The notes below the pieces were generated by a model. That model was given only the letters and a program-made list of their open reading frames with translations, was not told where the DNA came from and made no database searches. The position numbers were made by a program, and so were the translations under genes. A stretch of DNA of 64,000 bases, from NCBI GenBank assembly GCA_028751875.1, contig CM054153.1, positions 7,625,650-7,689,649 on the forward strand, given 5' to 3'. The number at the start of each line of letters is the position of its first letter. The first letter of the stretch is position 1. The DNA is from Rapana venosa (Eukaryota; Mollusca; Gastropoda; Neogastropoda; Muricidae). Below, in pieces: positions 1 through 16,494 of this stretch.

Positions 1-135
1 CAACTGGATTCGTTTCTGTATGCGTTCTGCAGAAAATCCGCGGGATAATCCCAAATAAAGAATAGATTTGGCTACAGGTTTTATTGTTTTCCCATTCTGA
101 CACGCGACTGTATCACTGACTGTCATTTTGTAAAC

Positions 136-147
136 TGCGCATGCGCA
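136..147. promoter_or_regulatory. NRF-1-like palindrome inside an intron
   Basis: TGCGCATGCGCA matches the palindromic NRF-1 consensus exactly. NRF-1 is an established activator of nuclear genes for mitochondrial proteins. The site lies in an intron of ATP5F1A rather than at its start, so it may belong to an internal promoter or be a chance match. The match is seen; the function is inferred. Confidence 0.3.
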
Positions 148-514
148 CAGGAGAAAGAATAAGCCTAGCTATTCACAGCGCAGCTGTGCTAAAATTTTAA
201 AACCTCGTAGAGAAGGACTGTATCGCAGTAAACAGAAAACTGGTTGTTTTTTTAAACACAGGATCGCAGTTCCATAAAACATAATTTTCCGAACAAATTA
301 CGGACATACCATAGGGGTAGGTAGTCCTTCGCATGTAAAAAATAACTGGTGAAAAAGCAAATATGGCAAATTACCTCCCTTGGCAAAATATATGGCGTGA
401 CATGAATAGGAGACGACAGGCATTCTATCGTCGACAATACGATCTTTGGACACCCTTCTTTTACTTTGTATATTTGTTTAGCCTACATTTGCAGAAACTC
501 TCACTCATGGTTCC

Positions 515-640
515 CATTTTTAGGGCTTTTTAGGGCCTCCAGGGCCATACATCTAATTTTTAGGGCTTTTTAGGGGCCTTATTTTGGATCTTCAAAAATC
601 AGGGCCTTTTAGGGCTTTTTAAGATTTGTACGAACCCTGA
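515..640 (-). repeat. Dispersed repeat ending in GTACGAACCCTG
   Basis: The stretch repeats variants of TTTAGGGCTTTTTAGGGCC and ends in GTACGAACCCTG at 628-639. A related block at 21980-22106 ends in GTATGAACCCTG and carries the same style of short degenerate repeats (AAGGACTTTCC, TCAAGGCCTTTTCAAG). On the minus strand both start CAGGGTTCRTAC, which looks like a transposon terminus. No second terminus or target duplication is visible here, so the class is unresolved. Confidence 0.35.
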
Positions 641-1001
641 AAGCAGACAGTAAATTTAATCTCACTGGGATCTGTGTGAAAATCTCACAAAGAGACTTGT
701 ACATTCTGAAACATTATTCCAGCAAGGAGGCTGGTTTCCTTCTACAAAGTTTTTAATGTTAATTCCAGCTGAGCTTTTACTCAAGGACACAAATTCCTAC
801 TGTTGACCAAAAGTTTCTGACATAATGCTAACATTGATTCTTTTCTTAGTTTTTTTTCATATTTTTAACTGGGATTTTTTGGTTCTGTTTTGTTCTTTAG
901 ATACAGAGATAATCATTTCCATTCACTACTGGAAGTAAAAAGAAAAAGCAATGTAATACCCCCTTCCCACCAAAAAAAAAAAATCCTATAAAACTTTATC
1001 A

Positions 1002-6127
<5,126 letters not shown>

Positions 6128-6398
6128 TTTCTGTCGTTCTCCCTGCCTGATCAAACCCAATATGGCAGTCAGAGGATACGAAAGGGCAAGTGTGAGATCA
6201 CGCGGTCGCGATACTCTCGTAAAGGGACGATGAGTAGGCTACGAGGCCTATATAACATATTTTAGATTAAAAAGACTATAGACATTTTTTTTTTAACTTG
6301 GCTAGTAAAATCGAAATCCGAAATATTATTTTTTTGTCAATGCTTTTGCTTTCCTCAAAAGACTAGGCTAAGGCCTATGAGGTCAAGCGGAGGTTACA

Positions 6399-6408
6399 GC
6401 GCATGCGT
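6399..6408. promoter_or_regulatory. NRF-1-like site upstream of ATP5F1A
   Basis: GCGCATGCGT lies about 270 bp upstream of the ATP5F1A start codon. NRF-1 sites near the start of nuclear genes for oxidative phosphorylation are well known in animals, so this is a plausible promoter element. No TATA box is obvious near the start. The motif is seen; its use is inferred. Confidence 0.35.
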
Positions 6409-6604
6409 AAAGGGTCATTTTTGGCATGAGGTCACACAGTGAGCACGAGCTGTGACCTGTAAAGAAACTCTTGATAGAACACACACCCACAATAAATAGA
6501 CAGAAAAATAATCAGTTAACTCGTCCTCTTTTAGAAAAAAAAAAAGCAACAGAATATTAACTATACAACAACAAAGAACTGCTTTCGGCACACTTGCTGA
6601 AGCA

Positions 6605-7030
6605 TTAATAGGCCTAGTCCTCTTTACATTGCAGAGGCTTATCGGTTTTTAGAGGAAGCATCCTTAAACAAATTTATAGGAAAGCATCGGCAAAACAATC
6701 CGCTTTCACATTCAACTCCCAGTGGTAATAGAGTAATTGAATACATTGATCACTTAGAGATTCATACAAATGCTGTAAAGGTTAAGACAACTCAAGGCAT
6801 TATTTTTCAGGATAAGATTAAATGCATTCATGACAAAATTCAGCAAGGATGTTAAATGCTTATGTGGTGAATATATTTCAAATACTCATGTAATACTTGA
6901 ATGTGAGAAGTTAAAACCTCATCTCCCTGCCTGTTCTGAGAATTCCATTGAAGAAGTTTTGAACAATGTTAAGTTAACAATTGACATTGCTAAAGGTTTA
7001 TTGTTAAGTCCTATAGGGCATTTGTTGTAG
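6605..7030 (+). pseudogene. 3' remnant of a non-LTR retrotransposon ORF
   Basis: Fragments in two frames read like the C-terminus of a LINE polyprotein: a first piece around 6640-6780 (EEASLNKFIGKHRQNN) and, after a frame change, LRQLKALFFRIRLNAFMTKF followed by CLCGEYISNTHVILEC. The latter has the Cys-x-Cys...His-x4-Cys spacing of the zinc-knuckle tail found in several LINE clades. It ends at the stop near 7028. Reverse transcriptase is absent, so this is a 5'-truncated, decayed copy. Confidence 0.5.
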
Positions 7031-7195
7031 TTCTTTTTTACTTTCAATTTTTTTTTTTTTTTTAACTTCTGTTCTTGATCTGTTCATGTTAAGATCACTA
7101 TTTTGTGTGTGTTGGTTATTACTATTCTGTACACACATGAGCATGCACATGCATGCATGCAGGGACACACACACACGCACATGCACTTACACAAA

Positions 7196-7250
7196 GTAGA
7201 TCTCTCCCCCCCTCTCTCTCCTCCCCCCTCTCTCTCTCTCGCTCGCATAT
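7196..7250. repeat. CT-rich microsatellite
   Basis: Imperfect CT/CCCCT run beside a short CA-rich tract (7130-7185). Low complexity with no coding value. Confidence 0.8.
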
Positions 7251-7317
7251 TCAGTCTCCTATTTTAGGGTTGTCTGGTATCACTTTAAATGGAAAGACGT
7301 TAAAATTGAAGACTTAC

Positions 7318-7625
7318 TAATAGTATAAGTCAATACCCTGGTTCGAATCTCGTTCAAGATTTTTCCTCTGGAGTTAACATCAGTGCCGACTCCACTCTCC
7401 CTAAAAGTCCTTCGGATGAGACTATAAACTGAGGCCCCGTAAGTGAACGCACGCAGAACATCTTGCGCACACGTTAAATCCTGTTACACTTTTCGTAAGA
7501 GTAGGCCATTGTGTGCCGGTGGGAACAGATGACAGGACTTACAAAACTGCATACACACGGGGACTGGATGTAAAAAAGCACATTAGTGCTTATTCCATTA
7601 TCCTCGATATAAAAGAATAAAATTA
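7318..7625 (+). mobile_element. SINE family A, partly truncated head
   Basis: GGTTCGAATCT near 7340 matches a tRNA B box. It is followed by a body with GGATGAGACTATAAACTGAGG, AACATCTTGCGCACACGTTA and CATACACACGGGGACTGGAT, and an AT-rich end CATTATCCTCGATATAAAAG. The same body recurs at 7640, 24607, 43886 and 59745 in the same orientation, so it is a dispersed family. The A-box half is missing or too diverged to see. Confidence 0.75.
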
Positions 7626-7639
7626 AAAAATCAGTAAAA

Positions 7640-7800
7640 ACCCCGTTCCGCTTTCGGAAGAGTAGGCCATTGTGTGACGGTGGGAACGGATGACAAAATT
7701 TTCAAAACTGCATACACATGGGGACTTGATGGGGAAAAAGCACATGAGCGCTTATTCCATTATCCTCAAAATAAACGAATAATAAATAAAATAGATAAAT
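7640..7800 (+). mobile_element. SINE family A, 3' half only
   Basis: The body from CCGTTCCGCTTTCGGAAGAG through GGGGACTTGATGG to an AATAAATAAA-rich tail repeats the 3' half of the copy immediately upstream, with scattered differences. It could be an independent truncated insertion or a local duplication. Confidence 0.7.
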
Positions 7801-7999
7801 AAATACTGATGAGTATAAAATAATTTTGATATTCAACAAAAGGACAAAGTTTATATCTTCCACCCCACCCCACCCCTTTCCATTTAAAAAAAAAGTCCTC
7901 TTAGCTTTTATAAGTTTGGGGGAAAGTGAAACAGCTAGGCCTGGTGGCACTATTTCTTGACTGTTGATGCAGAAAATCAATAATAAGTTGGAAAGTTGT

Positions 8000-10220
8000 T
8001 AAACAGATTTGACAGTTTTCCCACAGAGCTGGATAGAATCTGTTATTTTGCCATCATTTAGAGATGGTGATGTGGACAGCATCAGTCATTATAGATGGCT
8101 AATTGTATTTGATGTTTGTAGCGATCCCTTTCACAGTTTGATTATTCATAAGTAACATGAATGGACTGATGCAAAATCAGTAATGCATCAGAACAACAAA
8201 CTGTTGTTGTTGTTCTTCTTCTTTAAAAAAAAATTAATTTAGTAACAACAAAAATCTTGGTTTCATAACTTGTTAAATATTTGACAGATATAGAAGTTGA
8301 TAGTGATGCAGTTAAAAAATAGAATTAAAAAAATAACTTGGCAAACAAGTTTCTTTACCACAACTATATATAATATGTTATCCTTTGATTGCCTTAACAG
8401 GTGATCAACAATGGCAGACATGGGGCTGTTTGGCACCTGATGCAGTTCAGTTCTTTGTTCTGTTGTTTTGTTTTTAAGGTAAAGTTTTGTTTTCAGAGAA
8501 TTACGGTGGATTTATAAACTCATTTTATCATTCATGATGTCTGCATCATTTCTGTTTCATTGTGAATTTGGGTACAAGTAACACTGTCGTGATACTGTAG
8601 TATTTTGAGAAGGTAACTTAAGCTTCAGAGAAAAATGGATGTACAATGGAATGCCAATGCCTGCCATTAAGTGCTTACAAATATTTAGAAATAGTGTTCA
8701 TGTGCCTTAGTTTTGCTGCTGTATTTAAAGATCTTACAAGTAGGGCTAAGAATATGTTGTTATGTACTCTGCCAAAAGTTATACTTACTCAGTAAACATT
8801 ATTTACTCCTGTTTTTAAAAACATATAAAATGTATTCCTGCGTATAGCCCATTCTGCAATACAGTTCACAATCATATGGCTGTAACAAAGCTGCTGTTTA
8901 TGTCTGTTCATCTCTTTACCCGTTGCTTAAAATATGTAGGAGAACACTCAAGCAAACCACAGCAAGGTCTATTGTATAGTACCCATAAAGCCGCCCAGAG
9001 TCCCAGGCAGCCATTACTATGAAGCTGTTGCAAGACCGACAGCTGGAGTAGGACCTGCGCAGCACTGCTGTTGAGTCACATTTTGTGGTGTTCACTTGTG
9101 CCCAGCCTGATGCAGGTAGAAGACAACCAGCATTACTGAGCCACTATTGACAACAAGAGCAGCTCAGCTACAGGGTCAGGCCAAGTGAGATAAGCAGCCA
9201 CAGTTGGTGGTGACAATCGCTAAACAGTCCTCCACTAGAATTATGACATTAACTTACTTAACTTACTACAGGCATGGAAGCTAGGAAAATCCAGAGCTGC
9301 ATCCAAATCACCGAGATCCCAACCATAGTGGGCACTGACCAAGTCAGAGACGGTATTTTCCTTTGGTTGCATGATGAGAGAGCTTTGCTGCCCTTGATGT
9401 TTTCAGTGGGATTCAGATTGTTCAGGTCCCTATCTCCTCACCAGAAGTTTAGTTTGATAACTAGCCCGTCAAGAGTCCTTCACTCAAGAGCTCACAGACT
9501 TTACTCAAGTTAGAGGTGTGGAACAGCATCTAGGCAGCACATCTGAAAGAAGCTGTAGCAGAAAGAAACCCACTAATGTTGCTTTTGCTAGAAGTGAACT
9601 GAAAGTGTTTTTCTTCTGTCAAGGACCCCCACATGCAGGACACAATTTATCAGCAAAATTATTTTAACATTCTGAATATTCATTTTTAGTAAATAGTAAT
9701 CTTATACATCTGATATGCCCAAAGATTTCTTTTTCAATTTTGATTTCACAAATGTAATGTTTGGAGAGAGGAGTCTGTTTTTCTTATGTATATGGTAAAT
9801 AGCCTACCCTTATCATAGGAGATTCTGGATCTCCTGATTAAGCTTTGACCTCTGGTGTGTCCTGATTGATGATTTGATTTAGGTCATGTTTTCACCATAG
9901 ACAGCATCAACTGTGCTTCTGTAGCAAAAATGGGATCAGGATGTGTTCACAGTTACATCAGCCAAATATATATACACTGTGTATTGTTCTTTTGTAAAAA
10001 TAGTCTGTAGTCAGTGTAGTACTAACTGCTGCATGCAACAAAATCAGCAAGGTCTAACATCTGCACATTTTGTATGCTCGTCTTATAAATAATGACTCAT
10101 TTGAGCAAAAGGTCTCAATCAGACACTAGCTTAGGTATGTCAGTAGTTTCATCTGTCTGTGTGTGCCAGACATGTAGGAGTGTTTGTAATACAAACTATT
10201 CTTTTGGTCAGATCATCATG
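8000..10220. other. Intergenic DNA without recognised features
   Basis: AT-rich sequence between ATP5F1A and POLR3C. Short open frames (for example 9274-9513) have no recognisable domain, no splice context and no conserved motif. Nothing here can be supported as a gene. Confidence 0.5.
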
Positions 10221-10229
10221 AGAAATTCA

Positions 10230-10341
10230 TATGGTATACAAGCCATACATAAAAGCAAAAAGCATGGAAACATTTTCCATCGCAAGATATTACAACTCAG
10301 CATTGGAATCAAGCAAATCATTTCCCTATGCTTCTGCATTA
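10230..10341 (+). repeat. Direct repeat, copy 1
   Basis: About 110 bp (GTATACAAGCCATA ... AGCAAATCATTTCC ... CTTCTG) recurs at 10692-10803 with few mismatches. The shared core is AAAAAGCATGGAAACATTTT. Confidence 0.8.
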
Positions 10342-10619
10342 AAATAAAGAACATCTAAATATCATAATATGAGTGATATCCATATGCACAAACCACAGCG
10401 CACAAATCCAACATCACTCAGTCAAAGAGTGCTCCATATAGCATGTCCCTTCCTTTTACCTTGTCCACATGTGGTCAGTTCCTGCTACAGTTAGTGCCAG
10501 CTGACCCCAGCTGGGCTGGGCTGGAATGAATAGCAACTGAGAGCAACAGGAAGTTGGGGAAACTGACAGCTATACAGCTATGAAACAGGCATGAAAGTAT
10601 GTTTGCATGTACATACATG

Positions 10620-10681
10620 GCCCCTCCCCCCAACACACACACACATACACGCACACACACATGCACGCACGCACACACACT
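10620..10681. repeat. CA microsatellite
   Basis: ACACAC runs interrupted by GCACGC, lying between the two copies of the 110-bp direct repeat. Confidence 0.85.
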
Positions 10682-10691
10682 GCCAGAAACT

Positions 10692-10803
10692 TGTATGGTT
10701 TACAAGCCATATAGAAAATCAAAAAGCATGGAAACATTTTCCATAGCAAGATATTACAACTGAGCATTGGAATCAAGCAAATCATTTCCTAATGCTTCTG
10801 TAA
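10692..10803 (+). repeat. Direct repeat, copy 2
   Basis: Second copy of the block at 10230-10341, same orientation, about 460 bp downstream. Confidence 0.8.
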
Positions 10804-11047
10804 TACAGGCAAGCAAGCAAGCTTGAATGTAGCCACTCGACTTCCCCCCCCCAAAAAAAAACAACAAGAAAAACAACTCACAACAAAACAAAAACAAAAA
10901 CCACCAACACCACACACACAAATGCCAGACACTCAACATTATAGGAAATATTCCAGATATTTTTCACTTCCAGTTTTCACTTTTTATTTGAACTTTCATA
11001 AGACTTACTGCCAAAACTTTCTGTAGGTATCTCTCACACACACTCAT

Positions 11048-11110
11048 CATAATAATAATAAATGGAACTTATAGAGTGCTATATCTTGCAAACACAAATC
11101 AAAGAGCATG
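11048..11110 (-). mobile_element. SINE/LINE 3' tail fragment
   Basis: On the minus strand this reads GCTCTTTGATTTG ... GATATAGCACTCTATAAG and ends in an ATT trinucleotide tract. The same tail is at 23585-23655 (minus), 55436-55495 (plus) and the end of the L2-like LINE near 32350-32430. Only the 3' end is recognisable. Confidence 0.55.
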
Positions 11111-11479
11111 CATTCAACCTAATCGTACACAGTCATGCAACCAATGACAAATAATCAATAGTTTAACCAAACAGATATTGCAAACATGGTACACTGGAGA
11201 CCAAATCTATGAAATATGAAAATCTATAAAATTAAATTGCATCAGTATCACCACAGTGGAGGCAGAACTTTCATATTCTCTCCTGTACACACTTGGATAT
11301 GTCAAAAATGCTCACACTTTCACAGTTTGCACACAAGCCAACACAAAACACATTAGCACTTACGAGCATGGAGTAACCCAAAGAACACTTCAAGAAAAAT
11401 GAACACAGTAATCCCATAAAGCAATTAATAAGAAACCTCAAGTCACTGAACTAGAATGAATGAATGAGTGAAAGACATC

Positions 11480-11669
11480 ATTGCAGTGTGTACAAATGGC
11501 AATGAAACGCCCCAGTGGCTGTGGAAGCAGCTCTTAGCCAACACCTTGACGATCAGTTCAACAGCTTTCTGGTGGGTTTGGGCCTTGGAGGGTTTAAGGT
11601 CAAGGGTAAGTAGCTCTCCAGAACCAAAATGGAGGTGTTCACCACATCTTGTTCTTTCATCTCGAAACT
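11480..11669 (-). other. Possible orphan exon, unidentified
   Basis: The minus strand has a good splice acceptor (TGTGTTTTCAG, 11670-11680) followed by about 190 open bases. One frame reads FRDERTRCGEHLHFGSGELL and later KAQTHQKAVELIVKVLAKS, which has a helix-like pattern and more regular codons than its surroundings. I cannot name a family and see no partner exon between it and POLR3C. It may be a terminal exon of an unseen gene, a pseudogene piece, or chance. Confidence 0.25.
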
Positions 11670-11844
11670 GAAAACACATTTTATGACATTTAATCCTCTG
11701 AAAGTCAATCTTACCAAAAGTTTATATTAAAAAACAACAACAACAACAAAACCATACGGAACAATCCAAGTGATGCATAAATACAATGAACTAAATATTC
11801 AGATGTTTTAGAAACGTTCAAGAAAAATGTACTATATCACCATG

Positions 11845-11848
<4 letters not shown>

Positions 11849-11879
<31 letters not shown>
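11849..11879. repeat. TG microsatellite
   Basis: Uninterrupted TG dinucleotide run, followed by further TG/CATG-rich sequence to about 11955. Confidence 0.9.
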
Positions 11880-11975
11880 ATGCGCGCACTCACTGTGGGT
11901 GTTCAGGTTGTGTGTGTGTGTGCACATGCATACTAGTGCATGCATGTGTGCATGTGATGTAATTTTGCACTTTCT

Positions 11976-14900
11976 GTTTTCTGTGATATCGTTTTCCAAA
12001 GTCCAACCCCTCGTCCACGTCGTGGGAAACGGAAACAGGTCAAGCTGGCTAACGGGGCTCTGGTGAAGCTGTGACTGGCCTAGCAAGCCGACAGTGGATT
12101 TATCAACTGCTAATAAAACTGAAAAGAGACACAAACGGACGGATACCAACGGAAAACGACCTCGCAATGGAAACGGACATCGAGATAGGAACAGTGACTA
12201 CATTGGAACATGGAACATCTGCGGCCTAACAAACAAGGAACCAGAAATTGTGGAATTCATGACCAAAAGAAAGATCTCCATCATGGGCATTTCAGACACT
12301 AGGAAGAAAGGAGAAGGATCGAAAGAAATCCATTCAAACTTTGTTCTCATCTGGAGTGGAGTCAGGAAAGACCAGAGAGCTCATGGTGTGGGATTCATCC
12401 TACACCCAGACATAGCAAAGAATCTTATGAGTACAGAACACATATCAGAAAGACTGATTAAAATCGGTGTTAAGAAAGTCCGACAAAATCATCCACTATA
12501 TCCAAGCATATGCACCATGTAACGATTCGTACTCAGAAGAGGAGAAAGACTCATTCTATCAAGAGCTCTCTGACCTCATCAACAGCACCCCTGACAAAGA
12601 GGACCTGTATGTCATGGTGATTTCCAACGGACAGAGTTTGGTGAGAGAAGAAACCCATGGACAAAACATCTTGGACCCCACAGTGACCACAGAACACACT
12701 TGCAATTACAACGGGAACCACGTGCTGGAAACTATGTGCAGAGCATGATCTGATCATCACCAACACCTTTTTCCAACACCAAGCCTCCCAAATTTACACC
12801 TGGTACAAATGGAACGATCTCAACATCTCGTCTCAAATCGACTTTATACTTGCAAGATCTAGAACACGTTACGACATCAAAAAACTCAAAAGCCATCCCA
12901 ATGCCAACCTTGATTCTGACCACAGGCCTGTCATTCTAGCCACCATACTCAGAAGAAGAAAATAACTGCTAGAAGAACCAGCCTGAAAAAATCAACCTCC
13001 TCAAACTGGAAGAGAAAGAAGTGCAAGAACAGATTCACAGTGCTATAAAGGTGAAACTTGACTCCATTATACAACACCTCTCAACATGGAGCAAGTCTGG
13101 GACACCTTCAAGCCAGCTCTCTTGAACACCTTAAGGGAAGTTTGCGGGATGAAGAAATGTGGAGGTAAAAACAGGAAAGCTACACTTTGGTGGAACCAAG
13201 AGGTGAAGGAAGCCATCAAAGAAAAAAAAGCAGCTATATAAAGTTTGGGCCAAGACCAAGACAGAAGAGGACAAACGCCAAGTACAGAATCGCAAGAAGA
13301 TATAGTAATCGTGTTGTGAAAGCCTCCAAAAAAAAAATCTTGGGCGACTTATGAGAGAAGTTAAGTGAAATTTGCAAGAACTCCCCAAGAGAATTTTTCA
13401 AAAGTGTGAAGACGATGAGAGTAAGAGATGAGCCATTTAATCCAACAACAGTAGTGAATGAATGCAAATGGAGAGGCACTGCACAAAGAAGAGGAAATTC
13501 TGAAACGATGGGAAGATTACTTTAAAGATCTTTTAAACCCATTCTGGAGTACAAGCTTCCAGCTCTCAATTCTCACCACGTAATAAAGACCAGTTAGAGC
13601 CCCAAATCCTTGAAGCTGAAACAAGAAAAGCAATTAAGACCAGCCCAAAGGCAAAGCGGCAGGTTGATGACGGCATAACAACTGAAGCCATCCTTGCATG
13701 CGGAGAAACGGGAGTTAAGTGGCTCACCATCATCTTCCAGAAAGCATGGGAAGAGAGGAAAGTACCAATGGACTGCAAAACGCAATAGTGGTGCCAATTT
13801 GAAGAAGAAGGGCAGCAAGGAGAACTGCAGCACCTACAGAGGCATTTCACTTCTCAGCCATGTAGGGAAAATGTATGCAAAGATTCTGGAACAGCGCACA
13901 AGAGCCAAGCAGAACACCTACTGAGCAATGCCCAGTTTGGCTTTCGGAAAGGAAGAGGGTGCACAGAATGCCATTTTCGCACTCCAACAGCTGTGTGAAA
14001 GAGCCATCGAATACAACCAAGACCTGCATACAGTATTCGTGACCAAGAAAAAGCTTTCGACCGAGTCAACAGAGACAAGCTCTGGAAGATCCTGGAGCAG
14101 TACGACGTGAAGGGGCAGTTGCTTGATAACATCAGAGCAATCTATGCCAACAGTATGAGCGCAGTCCGAACAGCCAGTGGAACATCCGACTGGTTCCCGG
14201 TTACATCAGGGGTCAGGCAAGGCTGCGTACTCTCTCCCCTTCTCTTCGTGATCTACATGAACCAGATCACAAAGGAAGCCAACCCAGATCTTGAGGCCCT
14301 GAACGAACTATTATTTGCTGACGACCAGTCCCTGATGAACAGAAAAAAAGCAGCTCTTCAAGATCACACAGACCAGCTCAACACAAGCTGCGAGAGGTTT
14401 TGACATGAAGATCAGTAAACACCAAAACAGAAGTTATGTCTGTCAGCAGAAATCCAGGAAAGCTGGACATCAACATCAACGGCACCCAGCTGAAACAGAC
14501 CAAGAATTTAAATACCTTGGCAGCCTCATTTACTGAAGATGGAAAATTGGACAGAGAGATAGAAACAAGATGCCAGAAAGCGAACGCAGTCAGTTTACCA
14601 ACTCACCCCCTTCTAAAACATTCCCGCATCCCAATGAGCACCAAGGCAAAACTCATCAAAAGCCATCTTCGTTCCAAACACTCACATACCAGTGTCAGAC
14701 ATGGCCCAACAAAAGCCTTAGAGAGAAAATTGGTCACATGTGAAATGCGCTGCCTGAGAAAAGCTGTCAACAAGACCAGACGCGCAAGATCAAGAATGAG
14801 GTGATCAGAGACATGGTCGACTAACACCAATTTCCACCATATCGAACAAACAAAGGATCAGGGTTTGGTCACCTCACTAGAATGCCGCCCAACCAACCAG

Positions 14901-15120
14901 CCCTACGGGCATACACCACCAAATTCAATGGCTGGAAAGCCAGAGGTAGACCAAGGAGACGATGGAACGACTCCGTGGCTGACACCCTGCGAGCCCATGA
15001 CCTGTCACTACATCAAGCCTCCCGCCTAGCTGCAGACAGACGTCTGTGTCTCCCCGCGACGCCGAAGGGCACCAGCGGAAGATGAAAGAAAGAAGAAGAA
15101 AGAAAGTTTTCTGTGATATC
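11976..15120 (+). mobile_element. RTE-like non-LTR retrotransposon with 15-bp target-site duplication
   Basis: GTTTTCTGTGATATC at 11976-11990 is repeated perfectly at 15106-15120 and brackets a 3.1 kb insertion. The interior encodes a broken LINE polyprotein: an AP-type endonuclease beginning YIGTWNICGL with ISDTRKKGEG and ending in SDHRPVILA near 12910, then a reverse transcriptase with SNAQFGFRKG, KAFDRVNRDKLW, GVRQGCVLSPLLF and LLFADDQ, and a C-terminal GRPRRRWNDSV block. The 3' end is a short purine tail of GAAA/GAA units. Length, gene order and tail suit the RTE group; the clade is inferred. At least six frameshifts or stops make it inactive. Confidence 0.85.
12094..15085 (+). pseudogene. 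Broken endonuclease-reverse transcriptase ORF of the RTE-like element
   Basis: Open segments in shifting frames are 12094-12522, 12467-12748, the endonuclease end around 12780-12960, 13694-13924, 13928-14110, 14107-14403, 14436-14804 and 14882-15085. Together they cover endonuclease, linker, reverse transcriptase and C-terminus in the expected order, so the copy was near full length when it inserted. The catalytic box survives as FADDQ. Frame changes occur at about 12500, 13790, 13920, 14000, 14400 and 14810. Confidence 0.8.
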
Positions 15121-15129
15121 ATAAATGTC

Positions 15130-15860
15130 TTCCTGTTTACTGTTCTATAGAGCTTGAACATTTGTCTGTTTTTGAGACAAATAAAGTATTTGTATTCATA
15201 TTCATATGCTTCATGACTGTCCAAACACACTTTGTAATTATTCCAATTTCTCTGGTTTTAAGAGAATTCTTAATTCATATGCTTCACAACTATTCCAACA
15301 CACTTGTGTGGGGGTGTGTATGTGTTTGTGTGTCTGTAAGGTATGTGTCTGTAAGGATTTTTGAGGACCTCAGTAGGACCTTCTTCAAAAAATTATTTCA
15401 TTCAAAGTTCAGAAAGTTTAAAGCTGAAAATAAAATGAAATTTTCAGCTATTTTGTTTTCTTCATAAGAAATCAATACTAGACAATAGTTTTGTTGCGAA
15501 TTATCCCAAAATAAAATTTTTCTCAGATTATTCAATTAGCATAGAATACTACACACTAAAACTAAGTGATCATGACAGCTCACCTGTCCAGTCATTGTAT
15601 CTCTTGCTTCTCAAATTCTAAATAAGTCTAGAGCTCTGTGAGTGTTATATTCTAACCCTTTTTTCAGGACACCGTTTTCAATACCATGTGCCTACTCAGT
15701 GATAAACATAGCAAAGTTTCATCCCACTGGATAACAGGGGGGAAGGGGAGGAGATGGGTAGTGGAGAGGGAGGAAGGCTGACAGTACCACTAAGGGCACT
15801 GATTTTCACATTACAAGGCAGCGACAGTGGATTAACAATTTCTGTAAGGAATGAGAAACA
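15130..15860. other. Intergenic DNA without recognised genes
   Basis: Contains a local imperfect duplication (TTCATATGCTTCAYRACT, 15200-15233 and 15275-15308) and AT-rich sequence. No gene is visible. Confidence 0.5.
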
Positions 15861-15872
15861 TGTGTGTGTGTG

Positions 15873-15958
<86 letters not shown>

Positions 15959-16222
15959 GAGACAGAGAAAGAGGAGATAATGTATGTGTGTGTGTGTGTG
16001 TGGTGTGTGTGTGTGTGTGTTGTGTGTGTGTGTGTGTGGTTGTGTGTGTGTGTGAAAGAAAGACAGAAAGAGACAGACAGACAGAAAGAGAGAAAGTGTG
16101 GTTTTGAGAGAGAGAGAGGGGTGAGAGAGGGAGGGAGAGAGTGCATGTGTGGTGTGTGTGTGTAAGAGAGAAAGCATGTGTGTGAGAGAGAGAGGGGGGG
16201 GGGGAGAGGGGGAAGAGGCGAG

Positions 16223-16305
<83 letters not shown>

Positions 16306-16463
16306 CGTGCGTGTGCGAGGGAGAGAGAGAAAGAGAGTGTATGTGTGGGTGAGAGAGAGAAAAAGTGTGCGTGTGTTTGAGAGACAGAGAGAGAAAGAGA
16401 GAGTGTGTGTGTGAGAGAGAGAGAGAACATTGTGTGTGTGTGTGTGTGTGAGTGTGTGTGTGT

Positions 16464-16494
<31 letters not shown>

